A model generated the notes under the pieces. It was not told the origin of the DNA. It searched no databases and saw only the letters and a program-made list of their open reading frames with translations. A stretch of 64,000 bases of DNA from SYFY01 sp031385325 (GTDB lineage Bacteria; Pseudomonadota; Gammaproteobacteria; Pseudomonadales; Azotimanducaceae): NCBI GenBank assembly GCA_031385325.1, contig JANNBJ010000013.1, positions 1 through 64,000 of the forward strand, given 5' to 3'. This document shows, piece after piece, positions 61,013 to 64,000 of the stretch (position 1 is its first letter; each line of letters begins with the position of its first letter). The translations under genes were made by a program, and so were the position numbers.

Positions 61013-63016
61013 ATGAAACTACCCCGCCGACATCGCTTCAGCGCCTGGGATGGATCACAACGGGCACCGCTTGATCCGGATGACATCATGGGCGCACTCG
61101 CCAACGACCTGATGGAGTTTGGTGACCTGCGCTGGGCGATGCGCAATCTTGCCTCTCGTGGCATGAAAATTCCCGAAGGTGGTTATCTGAAGGGATTGCG
61201 GGAAATGATGAAGGAGCTGCGTGATCGCAAGCGCGCCGCTTTGCAGCGCTACGATCTGAGCAGCATCTTTGAGGGTTTCCGCGAGCGTCTGGACGAGATC
61301 CTCAAGATGGAAAAGGAACGCATCCAGGAGTGGCTCGACAAACCGGACAGTGACGACGCGCTGTTCTCGGACAATGTCCTGAAGCAAGTCGCCAAACGCA
61401 ACAAGGCGACCCTTGATGCGTTACCAAAGGACCTGGCCGCCCAGGTCAACGCGCTGGAAAAATACGAATTCCTGAATCCCGAGGCGCAGCGCAAATTCCT
61501 CGAACTGCTCAACGAACTGCGCAAATCCATGGCCTCGTCGTTCTTCCAGGACATCGAGAACATGATCAAGAACATGTCCGATGGTGATATGGAACGCATG
61601 AAGGACATGCTGAAAAACCTGAATGACATGCTGGATCGCAAGGCCAACGGCCAGGATCCGGGCTTCAACGACTTCATGAACAAGTTCGGTGACATGTTTG
61701 GTGACAACCCACCGAAGAATCTCGACGACCTGCTGAAGCAGATGCAGGAGCAGATGGCGGCTTCACAATCGCTGATGAATTCCATGTCGCCCGAACAGCG
61801 CGCACAGCTGCAGGCCATGATGGCGGGTCGGTTTGGTGATCCTGCCCTGAATGCTGAACTGCAGCGACTCGCTGAGGCTCTCGGACAAGGTCAGGGTGGC
61901 AATCGATACCGGTTCGGTGGGGATGAGTCTCTCGACATGGATGCCGCCATGAAGCTCATGCGCGAACTGTCCGGCATGGACGAGATGATCGATCAGCTGA
62001 CCGATGCAGAACGTGCGGGCAATCTTGATCATGTCGATGATGACCTGCTTCGCAAACTGCTGGGTGAAGAAGCCGGCGAAGATCTGGAGCAACTCAAGCA
62101 GCTGCTCAAGGCCCTTGAAGACGCAGGTTACATCCGCCCCACTGATGACAACCGTTTTGAACTTACGCCCCGTGGTTCGCGTGTCATCGGCCAGAAGGCG
62201 CTGGGCGAAATCTATGCACGCCTGAAGAAGCAGAATCTGGGCAACCACGCCATCCCTGAAGAAGGCCGATTTGGTGAACGCCTGGAAGAAACCAAGCCGT
62301 ATGAATTTGGTGACCCCTTTCATCTGCATATGCCACGGACCATTCGCAATGCGATCAACCGCAATGGGCCGAGCACACCGGTACAGTTGCAGCCTTCCGA
62401 CTTCGAGATCTATCGAAGCGAGATGGTCAGCTCAACAGCCACGGCCATGTTGGTTGACTTGTCATGGTCGATGGCTTTGCGAGGATCTTTCCAGGCGGCG
62501 AAAAAAGTGGCGCTGGCCCTGCACAATCTGATCACCAGTCAATACCCGAAAGACAGCTTCTACATCATCGGCTTTGCCGCCTATGCCAAGGAACTGAAGG
62601 CGCATGACCTCCCCTATCTCCAGTGGGATGAGTACGTGCTGGGTACCAACATGCAGCACGCCCTGATGCTGGCTGAAAAGCTGTTGTCCAAACATCAGAC
62701 TGGCAGCAAACAGATCATCATGATTTCTGATGGTGAGCCCACAGCGCATCTGGAAAACGGCGAAGCGGTATTCGCCTATCCACCCACACCCAAAACCATT
62801 CGGGCCACCTTCAAGGCTGTGAAGCACTGCACGGCACGCGGCATCGCGATCAATACCTTCATGCTGGAGCAGAGTTACTACCTGAAGGCCTTCATGGACG
62901 AAATCGCCCGTATCAATGGCGGCCGTGTCTTCTACACGTCACCCGATGAACTTGGTGAGTACATTCTTGTCGACTACGTCGAACACAAACGCAAGCGACT
63001 GGCGAGGAGAGCCTGA
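61013..63016 (+). CDS. VWA-domain protein, partner of the MoxR-like ATPase
   Basis: 667 aa. A highly charged helical N-terminal half (residues about 60-330, repeated EM/KM/DM-rich helices such as NMIKNMSDGDMERMKDM) is followed by a C-terminal von Willebrand A domain. The metal site is complete: DLSWS (482-486), GTNMQHAL and ISDGEPT. Likely a substrate-recognition or chaperone-like subunit for the ATPase. The gene is 10 bp after the ATPase stop, and the next gene starts four bases after its own stop. Confidence 0.88.
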   Translation: MKLPRRHRFSAWDGSQRAPLDPDDIMGALANDLMEFGDLRWAMRNLASRGMKIPEGGYLKGLREMMKELRDRKRAALQRYDLSSIFEGFRERLDEILKMEKERIQEWLDKPDSDDALFSDNVLKQVAKRNKATLDALPKDLAAQVNALEKYEFLNPEAQRKFLELLNELRKSMASSFFQDIENMIKNMSDGDMERMKDMLKNLNDMLDRKANGQDPGFNDFMNKFGDMFGDNPPKNLDDLLKQMQEQMAASQSLMNSMSPEQRAQLQAMMAGRFGDPALNAELQRLAEALGQGQGGNRYRFGGDESLDMDAAMKLMRELSGMDEMIDQLTDAERAGNLDHVDDDLLRKLLGEEAGEDLEQLKQLLKALEDAGYIRPTDDNRFELTPRGSRVIGQKALGEIYARLKKQNLGNHAIPEEGRFGERLEETKPYEFGDPFHLHMPRTIRNAINRNGPSTPVQLQPSDFEIYRSEMVSSTATAMLVDLSWSMALRGSFQAAKKVALALHNLITSQYPKDSFYIIGFAAYAKELKAHDLPYLQWDEYVLGTNMQHALMLAEKLLSKHQTGSKQIIMISDGEPTAHLENGEAVFAYPPTPKTIRATFKAVKHCTARGIAINTFMLEQSYYLKAFMDEIARINGGRVFYTSPDELGEYILVDYVEHKRKRLARRA

Positions 63017-63020
63017 GCGA

Positions 63021-63473
63021 ATGGCTGGCAAGTACTTCGAAGAACTGACTGTTGGTATGGAGTTTGTCCATCAACCATCGCGCACTGTCACCGAAACCGA
63101 CAATCTGCTGTTCTCGGCGCTGACCATGAACCTGCAGCCACTGCACCTCGACGCGCAGTTTGCTGCCGCAACCCAGCACGGCAGAATTCTCGTGAATTCA
63201 ATCTTTACACTGGGTTTTGTGGTTGGAGTGTCGGTCGCAGATACAACACTCGGAACCACGCTTGGCAATCTGGGTTTTGACAAGACGACGTTTCCGAACC
63301 CGGTATTCATTGGCGACACGCTGTCCGCGAAAACCAGGGTCATGGAAAAGCGGGAGAGCCGGAGCAAGCCGGATCGAGGTGTTGTCATTTTCGAACACAC
63401 CGCGACCAACCAGCGTGGCGAAGTCGTCTGCGTCTGTCTGCGCGGCGGCATGATGCTCCGCAAGCTGGCATGA
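63021..63473 (+). CDS. MaoC-family dehydratase
   Basis: 150 aa hotdog-fold protein. GKYFEELTVGMEFVHQPSRTVTETDN at the start and LQPLHLDAQFAAATQHGRILVNSIFT in the middle carry the hydratase-2-like Asp-His region. It should hydrate enoyl-CoA. The start at 63021 lies four bases after the VWA stop. The next gene is a CoA lyase, which together suggests a mesaconyl-CoA hydratase/lyase-like pathway step. Confidence 0.88.
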   Translation: MAGKYFEELTVGMEFVHQPSRTVTETDNLLFSALTMNLQPLHLDAQFAAATQHGRILVNSIFTLGFVVGVSVADTTLGTTLGNLGFDKTTFPNPVFIGDTLSAKTRVMEKRESRSKPDRGVVIFEHTATNQRGEVVCVCLRGGMMLRKLA

Positions 63474-63495
63474 CCCGACTGTGACCCCCCTTCTC

Positions 63496-64000
63496 ATGAG
63501 CAGAGGGGCGCTAAGGCTGCGCAGATCGTTGCACTTCGTTCCTGGAGCCAACGAAAAGATGCTCCGGAAATCGCTGGCAACCCAAGCGGATGGTCTGGTT
63601 CTTGATCTTGAAGATGCAGTCACGCCTGAACTCAAGTCGAGCGCACGTACCGTCATCGCCGGTTGGCTCAAAGACGTCAATTTCGGTCGGCAGGAACGCA
63701 CCGTCCGCATCAATCCGCTGCATAGCCCCTGGGGACGGGACGACGTGCGCGCGACGATGCAGCATCCCCCGGATGCCTACGTCGTGCCCAAGGTTTCGAC
63801 GCTGGCTGAATTGCGGGAGCTGGACTCTCTGATACGTGAACTGGAAGTGCAGCATGGGCATCCGCCGGGCAGCGTCGGACTGATCCTGGTCAGCACCGAA
63901 ACGCCGCTGGGCGCGATCAACCTGCCTACGTTTCCCCAGTGTGATCGTGTGATCGCCCTTTCCTGGGGCGCTGAAGATCTGTCGGCCGCGCTCGGTGCAT
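63496..64000 (+). CDS. HpcH/HpaI-type CoA lyase (partial, cut by window end)
   Basis: About 168 aa visible: RRSLHFVPGANEKMLRKSL, then DGLVLDLEDAVTPE (metal site), TVRINPLHSPWGRDD and IALSWGAEDLSAALGA. These are features of citrate-lyase-beta/malyl-CoA-lyase enzymes. ATG 63496 or the in-frame GTG 63481 may be the start. It is co-directional with the MaoC gene, 22 bp on, fitting a beta-methylmalyl- or citramalyl-CoA-type cleavage. The 3' end lies outside the window. Confidence 0.88.
   Translation, partial: MSRGALRLRRSLHFVPGANEKMLRKSLATQADGLVLDLEDAVTPELKSSARTVIAGWLKDVNFGRQERTVRINPLHSPWGRDDVRATMQHPPDAYVVPKVSTLAELRELDSLIRELEVQHGHPPGSVGLILVSTETPLGAINLPTFPQCDRVIALSWGAEDLSAALGA

Overview
The window looks like chromosomal DNA of a free-living, aerobic, heterotrophic gammaproteobacterium. 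This rests on a complete yejABEF peptide-importer operon, a LexA box of the CTGT-N8-ACAG type, moderately GC-rich coding sequence, and many CoA-linked and flavin-linked catabolic genes of the kind used for branched-chain, terpenoid or steroid-like carbon. I see no ribosomal RNA, no phage structural genes and no CRISPR array. One tRNA gene is present (Arg, anticodon TCG). Species cannot be assigned from the sequence alone.

Layout. 1-548: a 184-bp inverted-repeat element abutting a 175-bp duplicate of the 3' end of a short-chain dehydrogenase gene whose full copy lies at 9435-10265. 549-10.6 kb: ppk1; a membrane lipid-type pair (hydroxylase plus an aminotransferase fused to a membrane domain resembling Mpo1/DUF962); a secreted DUF839/PhoX-like protein with a two-haem c-type cytochrome; an SDR with a Dabb protein. 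10.8-16.4 kb: yejABEF with overlapping starts and stops. 16.5-31.8 kb: a catabolic region (fumarylacetoacetase-like hydrolase, Zn alcohol dehydrogenase, RibB with a decayed RibA half, two family III CoA-transferases, sulfotransferase, Baeyer-Villiger-type monooxygenase, MFS transporter, SnoaL-like protein, DUF1501/DUF1800 pair). Inside it is a small zinc-ribbon gene that appears LexA-controlled and leaderless. 32-43 kb: tRNA-Arg, D-aminoacylase-like amidohydrolase, one-domain asparaginase, hydrolase/acyltransferase/MAPEG operon, LLM flavin enzyme and nitronate monooxygenase. The last two genes are separated by about 1.5 kb of extra DNA between 170-bp direct repeats. A DUF35-plus-thiolase pair follows, with the thiolase frameshifted. 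43-49.5 kb: glycosyltransferase, amidohydrolase, phosphotransferase, isovaleryl-CoA-type dehydrogenase, VOC protein, SDR and truncated haemoglobin. 49.6-57.1 kb: an accessory island with a Rieske oxygenase remnant, a hicBA toxin-antitoxin pair and a three-gene Rhs/SpvB-like polymorphic-toxin cluster. 57.6-64 kb: an ECF41 sigma-factor operon with a recognisable self-type promoter, a MoxR-like ATPase with its VWA partner, a MaoC-type hydratase and the start of a HpcH/HpaI-type CoA lyase.

How the genes may work together. Hydratases, CoA-transferases, acyl-CoA dehydrogenase, thiolase/DUF35, MaoC and CoA lyase form scattered pieces of acyl-CoA catabolism. RibB next to several flavin-dependent enzymes may help supply flavin. 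The most unusual parts are the hydroxylase/aminotransferase-Mpo1-like pair, the LexA-box small gene, the repeat-bounded insertion at 38.6-40.3 kb, the stop-codon tandem repeat at 25.7 kb and the Rhs cluster. All functional statements are reading-based; no database search was run.
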